Source: Planctomycetota bacterium
Lineage (GTDB): Bacteria > Planctomycetota > Planctomycetia > Pirellulales > PALSA-1355
Direction: 5' to 3'
DNA length: 64,000 nt
NCBI GenBank assembly: GCA_003389325.1
Contig: QQVE01000005.1
Coordinates: 1-64,000, forward strand
Shown here: piece by piece, positions 53,713-62,432 of the stretch
How the letters are laid out: each line of letters starts with the position of its first letter
How positions within the stretch are numbered: position 1 is the first letter of the stretch
Position numbers and translations under genes: made by a program
Notes under the pieces: generated by a model
Told to the model about the DNA's origin: nothing
Databases searched by the model: none
What the model saw: only the letters and a program-made list of their open reading frames with translations

Positions 53713-53731
53713 ACGAGGCGACTCGGTCGGG

Positions 53732-54961
53732 TTAGGGGCTCGCGTCGCGCCGGGCATCCAGCGTGCTGGGCTTGCGCCGCGCGACGTACCAGTACTTCCA
53801 GGCTTTGGTGTCGTAGTTGAAGCTCACCCCGTCGGTAAGCGAAACCAGCGAGTCGAGCACGGCGCGGTTCTCGAGCGTTCGTTTGACGGATTTGGGACCG
53901 CCGCCGCCGAAGTTGAACTGACCGGAATTAGCGCCGGTGCCGAAGGTGGCCGCCGTTTGCCCCGGCGAGCCCGCACCGACTTTGAAGGTGTGCGTCGTGA
54001 CCAGGGCATCGATCAAGGGACCAATGGCACTGGAGTCCCCCATCCGTCCCAGAGCGGCGCCGGCGCGGTTGACGATCTCGTTGTCCTTGTGCTTCAGCGC
54101 CCTGATGTAGTTGACCGTGGCGATCTTGTAATCGTGGGCCACGAGCTCGTCGAGCGAGGCGGCACGGATGTCGGCGTCTTTGTCGAACAGCGACGCCTCG
54201 ACCAGCACGTCGAGGGCGGCCGGTACGTTGATCCGCGACAGCGCTCCCACGTACAGCAGGCGGACGTCGCGCCGCTGCGACTCGTCCAGCAGGTTCTCCA
54301 GCGCCGGCACGGCATACGGGTCGGTGATGGCTTCGATGGCCGCGACCGCCTGCGGAGCTTTGTCGCCCGAGAGCCAGCCGTCCCAGCGTTTGAGCTTGGC
54401 GCGCCATTCGAGCCGGGCTTTCTTGGTCTTGTCGCGGCGTTCGAGCAGCTCTTCTTCCTGCGGCAGCACCCATTTACCCGGGGCGTACTTGGATCGCACG
54501 TAGCCGCTTTCAAGCATGACTTGTTCTTGCGTGGCCCAGCGTCCGCCGACCTGGCTGTATCCCAGGGCGCGGCGCGCGTCGGCATGATCGGGATCGAGCT
54601 CGATGATGCGTTGCAGGTGGCGGTCGCGATGCTTGGAAAGGCGGTTGGCGCGGCACCACTCGGCGGCGATCCACTGTCCCTTGACCGTGTCGGGGATGTC
54701 GGCGCGAAAGCGATCGTATTTGATTTCGGCCGGCTGCTGCTGCTCGACGCGCTGCACTTGCTCGGCAGAGAGCGTGACCTGCCCGCCGCTGGCCGTCTTG
54801 ACGACGTAGCTAGTGCGGGGCGATTGGTCGGGGTTGAGCAGCACGCCGCGGACCTGCCCCTGGCCCTGCAGGTGGAAAATTTCGGCTTCGGCCGCCGCGG
54901 AACCGGCCGCCAGAACCGCGCACGCAAACGCAAGGTGCCAAATCTGCCGGGGATGAATCAT
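53732..54961 (-). CDS. exported HEAT-repeat protein
   Basis: 409 residues. A signal peptide (about 1-24, AAGSAAAEA) is followed by a small beta-rich segment (about 26-70, GQGQVRGVLLNPDQSPRTSYVV), a TPR-like stretch (ELDPDHADARRALGY) and HEAT-type repeats (about 190-300, AIEAITDPYAVPALENLL and NRAGAALGRMGDSSAIGPLIDAL). It is likely a periplasmic scaffold protein; no enzyme motif is seen. The start at 54961 gives the signal peptide. Confidence 0.82.
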   Translation of the reverse strand: MIHPRQIWHLAFACAVLAAGSAAAEAEIFHLQGQGQVRGVLLNPDQSPRTSYVVKTASGGQVTLSAEQVQRVEQQQPAEIKYDRFRADIPDTVKGQWIAAEWCRANRLSKHRDRHLQRIIELDPDHADARRALGYSQVGGRWATQEQVMLESGYVRSKYAPGKWVLPQEEELLERRDKTKKARLEWRAKLKRWDGWLSGDKAPQAVAAIEAITDPYAVPALENLLDESQRRDVRLLYVGALSRINVPAALDVLVEASLFDKDADIRAASLDELVAHDYKIATVNYIRALKHKDNEIVNRAGAALGRMGDSSAIGPLIDALVTTHTFKVGAGSPGQTAATFGTGANSGQFNFGGGGPKSVKRTLENRAVLDSLVSLTDGVSFNYDTKAWKYWYVARRKPSTLDARRDASP

Positions 54962-55137
54962 GGCCGCTGCGGGGGCTTTGCGAAACGAGAGTCGCCGTCG
55001 GGCCGAAAAGCGCGCGTGGGTCCGACCCGCCAACTCCATTATACTTGGTGCCGGCGGCACCGGCGAATGCCGCCCTAGGCCGCGATGCCGGAATTGGCCC
55101 GTTTTTCCCTTAGCAACCGCACCACGAGTCGACTGCC

Positions 55138-55647
55138 GTGAGCCAGGTTCCCCAAGAACATCGAGCCACCGCCCCCGATGAGGTGGCCTGCGCCGTGGTG
55201 ACCGTGAGCGACTCGCGCACGCTCGAAACCGACACCTGCGGACAGGCCGTGTGCGACCTGCTGACGGCGGGCGGCTTTGCCGTGGCGGCCCGGGAGATCA
55301 TTCCCGACGAGCCGGACGTGATGCGGCCGCTATTGGAGCGCCTGCGCGACGATACGGCGATCGACGCGGTGCTGCTCACCGGCGGCACCGGAGCCAGCAG
55401 CCGGGACCAGACCTACGAAACCGTTTCGGCGCTGCTGACCAAGCAACTGCCCGGCTACGGCGAGCTGTTTCGCATGCTGAGCTACCAGGAGATTGGTGCC
55501 GCCGCGATGCTCAGCCGCGCCACCGGCGGATTGATGCAGCGGACGGTCGTGCTGTCGATGCCGGGTTCGCCGGCGGCGGTGCGGCTGGCGATGCAGCGGA
55601 TCATCGTGCCCGAGCTGCGGCACCTGGTGCGCGAGGCGCGCCGCTAG
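55138..55647 (+). CDS. moaB: MoaB/MogA-type molybdopterin biosynthesis protein
   Basis: 169 residues. The family motifs are VTVSDSRTLETDTCGQAV, LLTGGTGASSRDQTYETV and GYGELFRMLSYQEIGAAAMLSRATGG, then VLSMPGSPAAVRLAM. MoaB/MogA proteins adenylate molybdopterin for insertion of molybdenum or tungsten. Size and sequence fit MoaB, but MogA cannot be excluded. The start is GTG at 55138. No other cofactor gene is next to it. Confidence 0.88.
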   Translation: MSQVPQEHRATAPDEVACAVVTVSDSRTLETDTCGQAVCDLLTAGGFAVAAREIIPDEPDVMRPLLERLRDDTAIDAVLLTGGTGASSRDQTYETVSALLTKQLPGYGELFRMLSYQEIGAAAMLSRATGGLMQRTVVLSMPGSPAAVRLAMQRIIVPELRHLVREARR

Positions 55648-55808
55648 CAGCTTGCACGCGGGCGATCAATCCACGACACGTGTGCGCTCGCCGACTTCGA
55701 CGCTCCGATCTGGTCTGGAGCGCTTGTGCGCCTTCGACTAGTCTACGCGGCCCAAAAACCGGCCCGTGCTGGTAGTGCTTGGAAAGCCGCCAGCGACCCG
55801 ACTATCTC

Positions 55809-56801
55809 ATGCCCACGGAGGGGCGCATGCGCAGGCTCTTTCTGCTCGCCACGGCCGCGGCCATCGCCTTTGGCGGTTGGTTTTTCTCGCAGAATTTCAC
55901 GATCGAGGGGCTCGATCGGCTCACGCTCGAACGCCGCGACGGCAGCGCCGCCAGCACGCCCGGCATGCCGAACGTCTCGCGCGATGGGAACAGCGTTCGC
56001 ATTGCCTCATTCAATATCCAGGTGTTCGGCCAATCGAAGATGTCCGATCCCCGGGTCGTGAGCCTGCTGGTCGAGATCGTGCGGCAGTTCGATATCGTGG
56101 CGATTCAGGAGATCCGCTCGAAGCAGGACATCATGGCGCGGTTCGTCGACCAGATTAACGCCACGGGCCGGCACTACGACTACGTGATCGGACCGCGGCT
56201 GGGGCGCTCGTCGAGCAAGGAGCAGTACGCGTTCGTGTTCGACACGGCCAGCATCGAAATCGACCGCCACGCGCTGTATACCGTGGAAGATCCCGACGAC
56301 CTGCTGCACCGCGAGCCGTTGGTGGGCTGGTTCCGTGTCCGCGGACCTCCGGCCACCGAGGCCTTCACGTTCTCGCTGGTCAACATCCATACCGACCCCG
56401 ACGAAACCGATCAGGAACTCGACGCGTTGGCCGATGTGTTTCGCGCCGTGCAGAGAGACGGCCGCGGCGAAGACGACGTGATCATCCTGGGCGACTTGAA
56501 CGTCGACGAGGCGAACCTGGGGCGGCTGGGCGAAATCTCGAACATCCGCTGGGCCGTCTCGGGCGTGGCCACCAACACGCGCGGCACGAAGCAGTACGAC
56601 AATATTGTCTTCTCCGGCGTGGCCACCAGCGAATACACCGGACGCTGGGGCGTTTTCGACATGATCCGGCAGTTCAACCTGACGGTTGATGAAGCGCTCA
56701 AAGTATCGGATCATCAACCGGTGTGGGCCGAGTTCTCGCTGCAAGAGGGCGGGCAACCCGGCCGGATCGCCACGCGTCCCTTCGACGCCACCAGCAGATA
56801 A
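55809..56801 (+). CDS. exported endonuclease/exonuclease/phosphatase-family protein
   Basis: 330 residues. An N-terminal membrane or signal helix (about 7-26) precedes an EEP/DNase I-like fold. Expected motifs are present: SFNIQVFG, AIQEIR (metal Glu), VNIHTDPD, ILGDLNVDEANL (Asp/Asn pair) and SDHQPVWAEF (catalytic His). It should be a secreted or anchored nuclease or phosphoesterase; relatives include DNases and sphingomyelinases. The start at 55809 has a possible alternative ATG at 55827. It lies just upstream of the HD hydrolase. Confidence 0.85.
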   Translation: MPTEGRMRRLFLLATAAAIAFGGWFFSQNFTIEGLDRLTLERRDGSAASTPGMPNVSRDGNSVRIASFNIQVFGQSKMSDPRVVSLLVEIVRQFDIVAIQEIRSKQDIMARFVDQINATGRHYDYVIGPRLGRSSSKEQYAFVFDTASIEIDRHALYTVEDPDDLLHREPLVGWFRVRGPPATEAFTFSLVNIHTDPDETDQELDALADVFRAVQRDGRGEDDVIILGDLNVDEANLGRLGEISNIRWAVSGVATNTRGTKQYDNIVFSGVATSEYTGRWGVFDMIRQFNLTVDEALKVSDHQPVWAEFSLQEGGQPGRIATRPFDATSR

Positions 56802-56814
56802 CGAGCAACAGCAG

Positions 56815-57393
56815 ATGGCTCTCGGCGAGCGGTTCGACGAAGCGCTAGTGTACGCCTCGCGGCTGCATGCCGATCAAACACGCAAAGGCTCGGGCGCGCC
56901 GTATATTTCCCACCTGCTGGGCGTGGCGTCGATCGTGATCGAGCACGGCGGCAGCGAAGACGAGGCCATCGGCGCGCTGCTGCACGACGCCGTCGAAGAC
57001 CAGGGCGGCCAGCCGACGCTGGAAGCGATTCGAAAGCGCTTCGGCCCGGCCGTGGCCGAAATCGTCGATGGCTGCTCCGACAGCGACACCACGCCCAAGC
57101 CTCCCTGGCGCGAGCGCAAGGAGCAGTATCTGGCGCACCTGCCCGGCGCGAGCCGTTCGGTGCAACTGGTGTCGGCGGCCGACAAGCTCTACAACTGCCG
57201 CTCGATCGTCGACGACTATCTTCGCGTCGGCGACGACGTGTGGCAGCGCTTCAAGGGCGGACGCGACGGCACGCTGTGGTATTACCGCGCCATTGTCGAA
57301 GCATTCTCCGAACTCGACGGCACGGCGCTACTCGAGCAGCTCGATCGCTCGGTGACCGAGCTTGAGAGTCTGGCCGGCACGCGATCGGCTTAG
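56815..57393 (+). CDS. HD-domain hydrolase, Mesh1-like (SpoT-type)
   Basis: 192 residues. The HD site is complete: His in GSGAPYISHLLGVA, HDAVEDQGG near 62 and a later Asp in VSAADKLYNCRS. This is the pattern of the (p)ppGpp hydrolase domain of SpoT and of stand-alone Mesh1 alarmone hydrolases. No synthetase or TGS domain is attached. It could degrade (p)ppGpp or a related nucleotide. The start at 56815 is 13 bases after the previous stop, indicating one transcript. It is the last chromosomal-type gene before the phage-like module. Confidence 0.85.
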   Translation: MALGERFDEALVYASRLHADQTRKGSGAPYISHLLGVASIVIEHGGSEDEAIGALLHDAVEDQGGQPTLEAIRKRFGPAVAEIVDGCSDSDTTPKPPWRERKEQYLAHLPGASRSVQLVSAADKLYNCRSIVDDYLRVGDDVWQRFKGGRDGTLWYYRAIVEAFSELDGTALLEQLDRSVTELESLAGTRSA

Positions 57394-57514
57394 AGTGTGC
57401 CGCTGGTTTCGCTCGCCGAAAACGGGCGCTTGAAATCAGGCCAGCGCCTCGGCTAATCTTCCCCTCATCGTTAGCGGGTATTCGCAGAGCCTGAGCAACG
57501 CTCGGGTTTCCCAA

Positions 57515-57554
57515 GGGCCCTCTGCCGCAATTGTCGGTAGTGGGTCCTTTTTTT
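57515..57554 (+). terminator. strong intrinsic terminator before the phage-like module
   Basis: The stem begins GGGCCC and closes at GGGTCC (57515-57547), with an inner CTGCCG/CGGTAG and a 7-base loop; one mismatch. It is followed by TTTTTTT (57548-57554). It is 121 bases past the HD gene stop and 18 bases before the first module gene, so it separates the two units or acts as an attenuator for the latter. Confidence 0.85.
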
Positions 57555-57572
57555 GTTGCGCTGAGCCTCACG

Positions 57573-58148
57573 ATGCCTGATACCTCACTGTCCATGGTTC
57601 GCTATCGCACGGCCCGATCGCAGATTCGCGACGGTGATCTGTTGCTGTTTCGGCGGCGGGGTCTGATTTCGATTGCCGGCCGCGGCGACCACTCGCACGC
57701 GGCCAAAGCGGCGTGGTGGGGAGATTCGTTGTTTGTGCTCGAGGTGCGCGAGTTGCACGGCGGCCGCGCGGTCACGCTTTCCAGCCAGGTGGAACGCTAT
57801 CCGGGCCGCATTGACGTCTATCGCACGAACCCGCAGAACCGCTGGCCGGAGTACGACGCGGCGGGGGCGACTTCGGTGATGCGGCGGCTGGCCGGCTGCC
57901 GGTACGGCTATGCCGGCGTGGCCAGCGCGGCGCTGTTGCACTTGCCCGTGGTGCGATGGTTTGTCGCGGCGGACGTGTACGACGGCGATCCGCCGCGCCG
58001 TCCGCCGTTTTGCAGCCAGGCCTGCGCGATCAGCGATCGCGTGGGCGGCGGCGTCGACCCCGTGCCGCACCTGGCCGATCGGCTGACCTTGCCGGCCGAC
58101 CTGGCACGCAGCCCGTTCTATCGCTACCTGTTCACGTTGATTCCATGA
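57573..58148 (+). CDS. YiiX/YebB-like NlpC/P60-type cysteine hydrolase
   Basis: 191 residues. The permuted papain-like order is seen: IRDGDLLLFRRRG, His in DHSHAAKAAWW near 45, then Cys in PFCSQACAISDRVGG near 145. This is typical of YiiX-type enzymes that act on amide bonds, often of the cell wall. Placed first in a phage-like module, it may be a wall hydrolase. The start could also be ATG 57594. The stop overlaps the region of the next gene. Confidence 0.75.
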   Translation: MPDTSLSMVRYRTARSQIRDGDLLLFRRRGLISIAGRGDHSHAAKAAWWGDSLFVLEVRELHGGRAVTLSSQVERYPGRIDVYRTNPQNRWPEYDAAGATSVMRRLAGCRYGYAGVASAALLHLPVVRWFVAADVYDGDPPRRPPFCSQACAISDRVGGGVDPVPHLADRLTLPADLARSPFYRYLFTLIP

Positions 58149-58156
58149 GAGGCGTC

Positions 58157-59443
58157 ATGCGCTCGTTGCTGGCCATCGTGCTCTGCTGGGGACTGGCATT
58201 CGGTGCCGCCGCGCAGGACCTGGCGCGCGCCGGAGCTTGTCCCGGCGGCCGCTGCCCGGCGCCTGGGGTGTTGCCCGAGCCGCGCACCTATGCGCCGGTC
58301 GAGTGGCAGGTCGACTCGCGCGCCGTCGCGCAAGTGTTCAACAGCACCGGCTCGGTCCGCACCTCGGGCAGCGGGACCCTGGTGGACAACGACGGCACCT
58401 GGGGACTGATCGTCACGTGCGCTCATATGTTTCGCGAGGGTGCCGGTTCGATCGTCGTCGTGTTTCCCGGCGGCAGGTCGTACGCCGCGCGGCTGCTGCG
58501 CGTGGACACTCGGGCCGACCTGGCGGCACTGCACACGGCTGCCCCGCCGGTCGATCCGGTGAAAGTGGCCGACGGCTTTCCGCGGCGCGGCGACCCGCTC
58601 GTTTCGTGTGGATATGGGAGTGCCGGTCGCTTGGAATGCAACTTCGGCACGGCGCTGGGCTACGTCACCACACAGGGTGGCCGCGAACGCGAAACGTTGG
58701 AGATGACCGGCGCTGCCCGGCTGGGTGACTCGGGTGGGCCGATCCTCAATCGACAGGGGCAACTCGTGGCCGTGTTGTTCGGCACCAACGGCCGCGTCGT
58801 GGATGGCACGTTCTGTGGGCGGGTACGGCGTTTCCTCGAAGGACTGTCGCCCCGCTTTGGCGCCCGACCTTCGCCGCCGACTCCACAGCCCGAGACCGAC
58901 CAGCCCACGCCTCCGCCTGCGGCGCCGCCGCTTGAAGACGTGCCGCCGGGGAAGCCGCCGGCCGACGCTCCGATGCCCGAGCCGAAACCGCCGGTGGTGG
59001 AACGACCGCCGGAAGTGGGCCCCCTGGGGGACGCGGCCGACGCCGTGGGCAAAGCGGCCCAGCCCTGGTTGAGCGCCAAGCTGACGACCGTGTTGATCGC
59101 GATCGGCGTGCCCGGCGGTATCGCGGGCGTGGCCGGAGGACTGATCGTGTGGCTAGCCATGCGGCGCGGCAAACGAAGGTTGCACGATCGGTTGGCGCGG
59201 CTGCGCGCCGTGGGCGAGCCGACCGGCGAGGAACCCGGCTCCGATCCAGAGACGCAACCGGCGACTGTCGAGCGGCACCACAACCGGTACGTGCCGTACG
59301 AACTCAGTCGGTTGGACAAAGCCTGGTCCACGGCGCATGCCCGTGTGAGCGAGAAGTATCCCGGCGCGGTGCCTTACCTGAAGATCGTCGAGGGGGTGAA
59401 GGATCAGCTCCTCTCGGGCAGTGATGAAGCAGAGCTTTCGTGA
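58157..59443 (+). CDS. exported trypsin-like serine protease with C-terminal membrane anchor
   Basis: 428 residues. A signal peptide (about 1-20, ending AAA) is followed by a trypsin-like domain. The His is in VTCAHMF near 89, the Asp in TRADLAAL near 121 and the Ser in GDSGGP near 191. A proline-rich linker (about 235-300) leads to a membrane helix (about 310-334) and a charged cytoplasmic tail. The start at 58157 is preferred over 58145 for AGAGG upstream. Protease genes of this kind in phage clusters may process host or capsid proteins; here the anchor argues for the cell surface. Confidence 0.82.
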   Translation: MRSLLAIVLCWGLAFGAAAQDLARAGACPGGRCPAPGVLPEPRTYAPVEWQVDSRAVAQVFNSTGSVRTSGSGTLVDNDGTWGLIVTCAHMFREGAGSIVVVFPGGRSYAARLLRVDTRADLAALHTAAPPVDPVKVADGFPRRGDPLVSCGYGSAGRLECNFGTALGYVTTQGGRERETLEMTGAARLGDSGGPILNRQGQLVAVLFGTNGRVVDGTFCGRVRRFLEGLSPRFGARPSPPTPQPETDQPTPPPAAPPLEDVPPGKPPADAPMPEPKPPVVERPPEVGPLGDAADAVGKAAQPWLSAKLTTVLIAIGVPGGIAGVAGGLIVWLAMRRGKRRLHDRLARLRAVGEPTGEEPGSDPETQPATVERHHNRYVPYELSRLDKAWSTAHARVSEKYPGAVPYLKIVEGVKDQLLSGSDEAELS

Positions 59444-59456
59444 AGGAGTCTTTCGA

Positions 59457-60317
59457 ATGAGTACGTCAGCACCCATGTTCGGGACGGATGAAATCCTGTG
59501 GTACGACAACGGGAAGTGGGGCGAAGTCGGCTACGCGCTCGCCAATCCCAACAACAAGATCTGGACCAACAACAGCGTCATCTTCCAGTTTCACAGCCTC
59601 GTCGGCCGCAACCTGTTCGAGCTGATGCATCGCACCGACGTGCGGTTCTACGGGCCGCCGCACAAGCAGTTCTGGTACGACCTGCACCAGTTGATCGTTA
59701 CCGCCCGCAAGCGGCTGGCCGATCGTCAGCGGCTGCCGAACGACTCCAACGGGCTGGTGGTCGAACACGCCACGCCTGCGCCGCAGGTGTTTCTGGCCTG
59801 GCCGATCCCGTTCTTCGGCGAGCGCGTGCGGCAGCCCGACATTCGCGAGTATGCCCAGCTTTGCCTGCTGATGCTTTCGGAGATGATGCAACACTCCGAG
59901 AACGAGCTGGCCACGTACATCACCGACGCCTTCGCCGCGAAGATGGGGCAGTACCTGCGCGAGATCCTGGCGCTGCTGGCCACCAAGTACTTCGGCTACA
60001 CCCGGGCGCAGGCCTACGAGCCGGCCTTCACGCTGCAGGCGGCCGACTTTGCCAACTACGATCCCTCGAAGGTGATGACCAGCGTCGAGATGACCGAAGA
60101 GCGTCCGCCCGTGCAGTGGTGGCCGACCGAGAGCGACCTGACCGCCATTCGGGCGATTCCCTACAACGAGGCGCTCGTGCTGGGCAAGCGTTGGCCGGCC
60201 ACGGCAATGCTTTCGGAGCTGGGGCGCGGCGGGAGCAAATCGCCGGCCGGCGCGTCGCCGGTCGCCACGGCTCCGGCGGCAACGTCGTTTGTTTCTCCGC
60301 CGGGCCAGGCGCCGTAG
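59457..60317 (+). CDS. hypothetical phage-module protein
   Basis: 286 residues, not recognised. It is soluble, aromatic-rich in the first third (DEILWYDNGKWGEVGYAL), helical in the middle (about 115-190) and proline/alanine-rich at the end. The start at 59457 has AAGGAG 9 bases upstream. It follows the protease gene by 13 bases. Position suggests a structural or host-interaction role, but nothing in the sequence proves that. Confidence 0.7.
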   Translation: MSTSAPMFGTDEILWYDNGKWGEVGYALANPNNKIWTNNSVIFQFHSLVGRNLFELMHRTDVRFYGPPHKQFWYDLHQLIVTARKRLADRQRLPNDSNGLVVEHATPAPQVFLAWPIPFFGERVRQPDIREYAQLCLLMLSEMMQHSENELATYITDAFAAKMGQYLREILALLATKYFGYTRAQAYEPAFTLQAADFANYDPSKVMTSVEMTEERPPVQWWPTESDLTAIRAIPYNEALVLGKRWPATAMLSELGRGGSKSPAGASPVATAPAATSFVSPPGQAP

Positions 60318-60381
60318 TCGTCCGGTCGAGGAGCCGTCGTGGCTCGAGCCGTGTTAGCCGCAGGGGAAGGATGCATCAACG

Positions 60382-60633
60382 ATGACGTTTACCGAATGGA
60401 GTGTGATCCTGGGGGCCGTGTTGACGGTCGCCCTGGCGACGGGGCCGTGGATGTTCATGGTGCATGCCAAGCTGGCCGTGATCGCCAGCAAGATCGTCGA
60501 CCTGTGCGACAAGATGGACCACACCAGCGAAGAGCATCGCCGGCTATGGAAAGTGAGCAGCCGCCACGAGTCGCGGCTCGACACGCACGACGTGCAACTC
60601 TCGCACATCGCGGAACGACTCCGCGGTAGTTGA
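60382..60633 (+). CDS. small membrane/coiled-coil protein of the phage-like module
   Basis: 83 residues. One N-terminal membrane helix (about 6-30, WSVILGAVLTVALATGPWMFMVHA) is followed by a charged helical segment with heptad-like spacing (about 35-80). GGGAAGG-like bases precede the ATG. A helix plus coiled-coil tail in a phage cluster recalls holin or hemolysin-XhlA-like partners of lysis genes; this is a guess from shape and place. Confidence 0.65.
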   Translation: MTFTEWSVILGAVLTVALATGPWMFMVHAKLAVIASKIVDLCDKMDHTSEEHRRLWKVSSRHESRLDTHDVQLSHIAERLRGS

Positions 60634-60719
60634 CGCAAGGAAGCGCGGGCGCGGGGACGCGCCTGGCACGGAGGCCGGGCGCGCTCGCGTTCTACTTTCA
60701 ACATCTACGCAGGCAACCC

Positions 60720-61277
60720 ATGCAGATTCGCGACCGCATTAAGGATTTCCGCCGCGTGCGGGCCGATGCCCTCCGGCCGCATCCGCGCAATTGGCGCACG
60801 CATCCCCGCGCCCAGCAGGATGCCGTGCGCGGGGCGCTGGCCGAGATCGGCTATGCCGACGCGCTGGTGGCCCGGGAACTTCCCGACGGGACGCTACAAC
60901 TGTTGGACGGGCACTTGCGGGCCGAGTTGACGCCCGAAGCGCTCGTGCCGGTGCTGGTGCTCGACGTCGACGAGCACGAGGCCCTCAAGATTCTGGCGAC
61001 GCTCGATCCGCTGGCGGCGTTAGCCGACGCCGACGCACAATTGTTGCGCGGATTGCTGGACGACGTGCATACCGAGAGCGAGGCGCTGGCAACGGCGCTT
61101 CGTGCTTTGGCGGCCGAGCATCCGCTCCCGCGCGATCTGCGCGAGCAGGGCGTGCGCGACGTGGTGTTGCCGGCCAGCTTTCAGGTGGTCGTCGAGTGCG
61201 AGGGTGAAGCGCAGCAACGCGCGGTATACGAGCAGATGGTGGGGCAGGGATTCAAGTGCCGCGTGCTATCGCTGTAA
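60720..61277 (+). CDS. ParB-like N-terminal domain protein
   Basis: 185 residues. The ParB/Srx fold motifs appear: ALRPHPRNWRTHPRAQQDAVRGALAEIGY near residues 17-45, LLDGHLRAEL near 61 and VLVLDVDEHEALKILATLDPLAAL near 78-102. It lacks the helix-turn-helix and dimer domains of chromosomal ParB, so it is not a partition protein of the usual kind. Phage proteins of this type are found beside terminases and base-modification genes. The start at 60720 lies 87 bases after the small membrane gene. Confidence 0.82.
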   Translation: MQIRDRIKDFRRVRADALRPHPRNWRTHPRAQQDAVRGALAEIGYADALVARELPDGTLQLLDGHLRAELTPEALVPVLVLDVDEHEALKILATLDPLAALADADAQLLRGLLDDVHTESEALATALRALAAEHPLPRDLREQGVRDVVLPASFQVVVECEGEAQQRAVYEQMVGQGFKCRVLSL

Positions 61278-61311
61278 CTCAATCGGAGCCGCCTGAGCAG
61301 GCGGGGGCAGG

Positions 61312-62412
61312 ATGCCGCTGGTGGATGTGGAAGTGAGTTGCCCGCTGTACGATTCGTTTCGCGTGCAGCAAGTGGCCGGCATGTTCGACGTGCCGCTTGC
61401 CCAGCGGCCGGCGCTACGGTTCGCGGTCGAAGTGCCTTCGGCCGACGAGGACTGGCAGATCGGCCTGATCGTGGGGCCCTCGGGCAGCGGCAAGTCGACG
61501 ATCGCCCGGGGTGCCTTCGGCGCCGATGTCTGCGAGCGCCCGGCGTGGCCCGACGACCGGGCCGTGGTCGATTGCTTCGGTGCCCTCGACGCCAGGCAGA
61601 TCACCGGGCTGCTGACGGCCGTGGGATTCGGCGCGCCGCCGGCCTGGGTTCGGCCCTATCGGGTGCTCAGCGGTGGCGAGCAGTTTCGTTGCGACCTGGC
61701 CAGGGTCTTGGGCAGCGCGGTGGAAGCGGCGTCAAGCCAAGATGGTGACGCGCCGCTGGTGGTGTTCGACGAGTTCACCAGCGTCGTCGATCGCAACGTG
61801 GCGCAGATGGGCTCGGCGGCGATCGCCCGGTCGATTCGGCAAGGCAACGTGCGGTGCCGGTTCGTGGCGGTCACGTGCCACTACGACGTGGCCGCGTGGC
61901 TCGAGCCGGACTGGGTGGTGGATATGGCGACCGGCACGTGCCAGCGGAGGCGTCTTCGGCGGCCTGCGATTGAGCTGGAGCTGCACCGTTGCCGGCGACG
62001 GCTCTGGAAGCTGTTTGCGCCGCATCACTATTTGAGCGGAGCGCTCAGCGCCGTGGCCCGCTGCTATGCGGCGTTTTGGAAGGGAGTTCCCGTGTCGTTT
62101 TGTGCCACATTGCCGATCATCGGCCGCAAGAACCACTGGCGGATCACCCGCATCGTGACCTTGCCCGACTATCAGGGCGTGGGCATCGGGACGCGGGTCG
62201 CCGAGACGGTGTGCCAGTTGCATCGGGACGCCGGCCGGCGGATCAACGTCACCGCCAGCCACCCAGCGCTGATCGCGCATTGCCGTCGTTCGCCGCTGTG
62301 GCGCACGGCGCGGGTGTTGAAAACGGGCTCGGGCGATACAAGGCGGTTTGTGCATAACTACCGTGGCTCGCGCGGGCGTAGCGTGGTGTCTTTCGAGTAT
62401 TTGGGAAGTTGA
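61312..62412 (+). CDS. ABC-ATPase / GNAT (Mom-like) fusion protein
   Basis: 366 residues with two parts. The N-terminal ABC-type ATPase (about 1-205) has Walker A GPSGSGKS near 55, signature LSGGEQFR near 120 and Walker B LVVFDEFTS near 150. A GNAT-like C-terminal domain (about 225-366) has HHYLSGALSAVARCYAAFW and LPDYQGVGIGTRVAE, the acyl-CoA-binding-type loop near 285. There is no membrane segment, so it is not a transporter. The HHYLS and TASHPALI segments recall the phage Mom-like family that alters DNA bases. It sits beside the ParB-like gene and terminase and likely acts with DNA. Confidence 0.75.
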   Translation: MPLVDVEVSCPLYDSFRVQQVAGMFDVPLAQRPALRFAVEVPSADEDWQIGLIVGPSGSGKSTIARGAFGADVCERPAWPDDRAVVDCFGALDARQITGLLTAVGFGAPPAWVRPYRVLSGGEQFRCDLARVLGSAVEAASSQDGDAPLVVFDEFTSVVDRNVAQMGSAAIARSIRQGNVRCRFVAVTCHYDVAAWLEPDWVVDMATGTCQRRRLRRPAIELELHRCRRRLWKLFAPHHYLSGALSAVARCYAAFWKGVPVSFCATLPIIGRKNHWRITRIVTLPDYQGVGIGTRVAETVCQLHRDAGRRINVTASHPALIAHCRRSPLWRTARVLKTGSGDTRRFVHNYRGSRGRSVVSFEYLGS

Positions 62413-62432
62413 ACGTGGAAGAGCGCAGCGAC

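Noticed and set aside
60720-61277. Chromosome or plasmid partition ParB
   Set aside because: Only the N-terminal ParB-like domain is present, with no HTH or dimerisation domain, no ParA gene and no visible parS sites.
61312-62412. ABC transporter ATPase
   Set aside because: No permease gene is near, and the protein is fused to a GNAT-like domain within a phage-like module.
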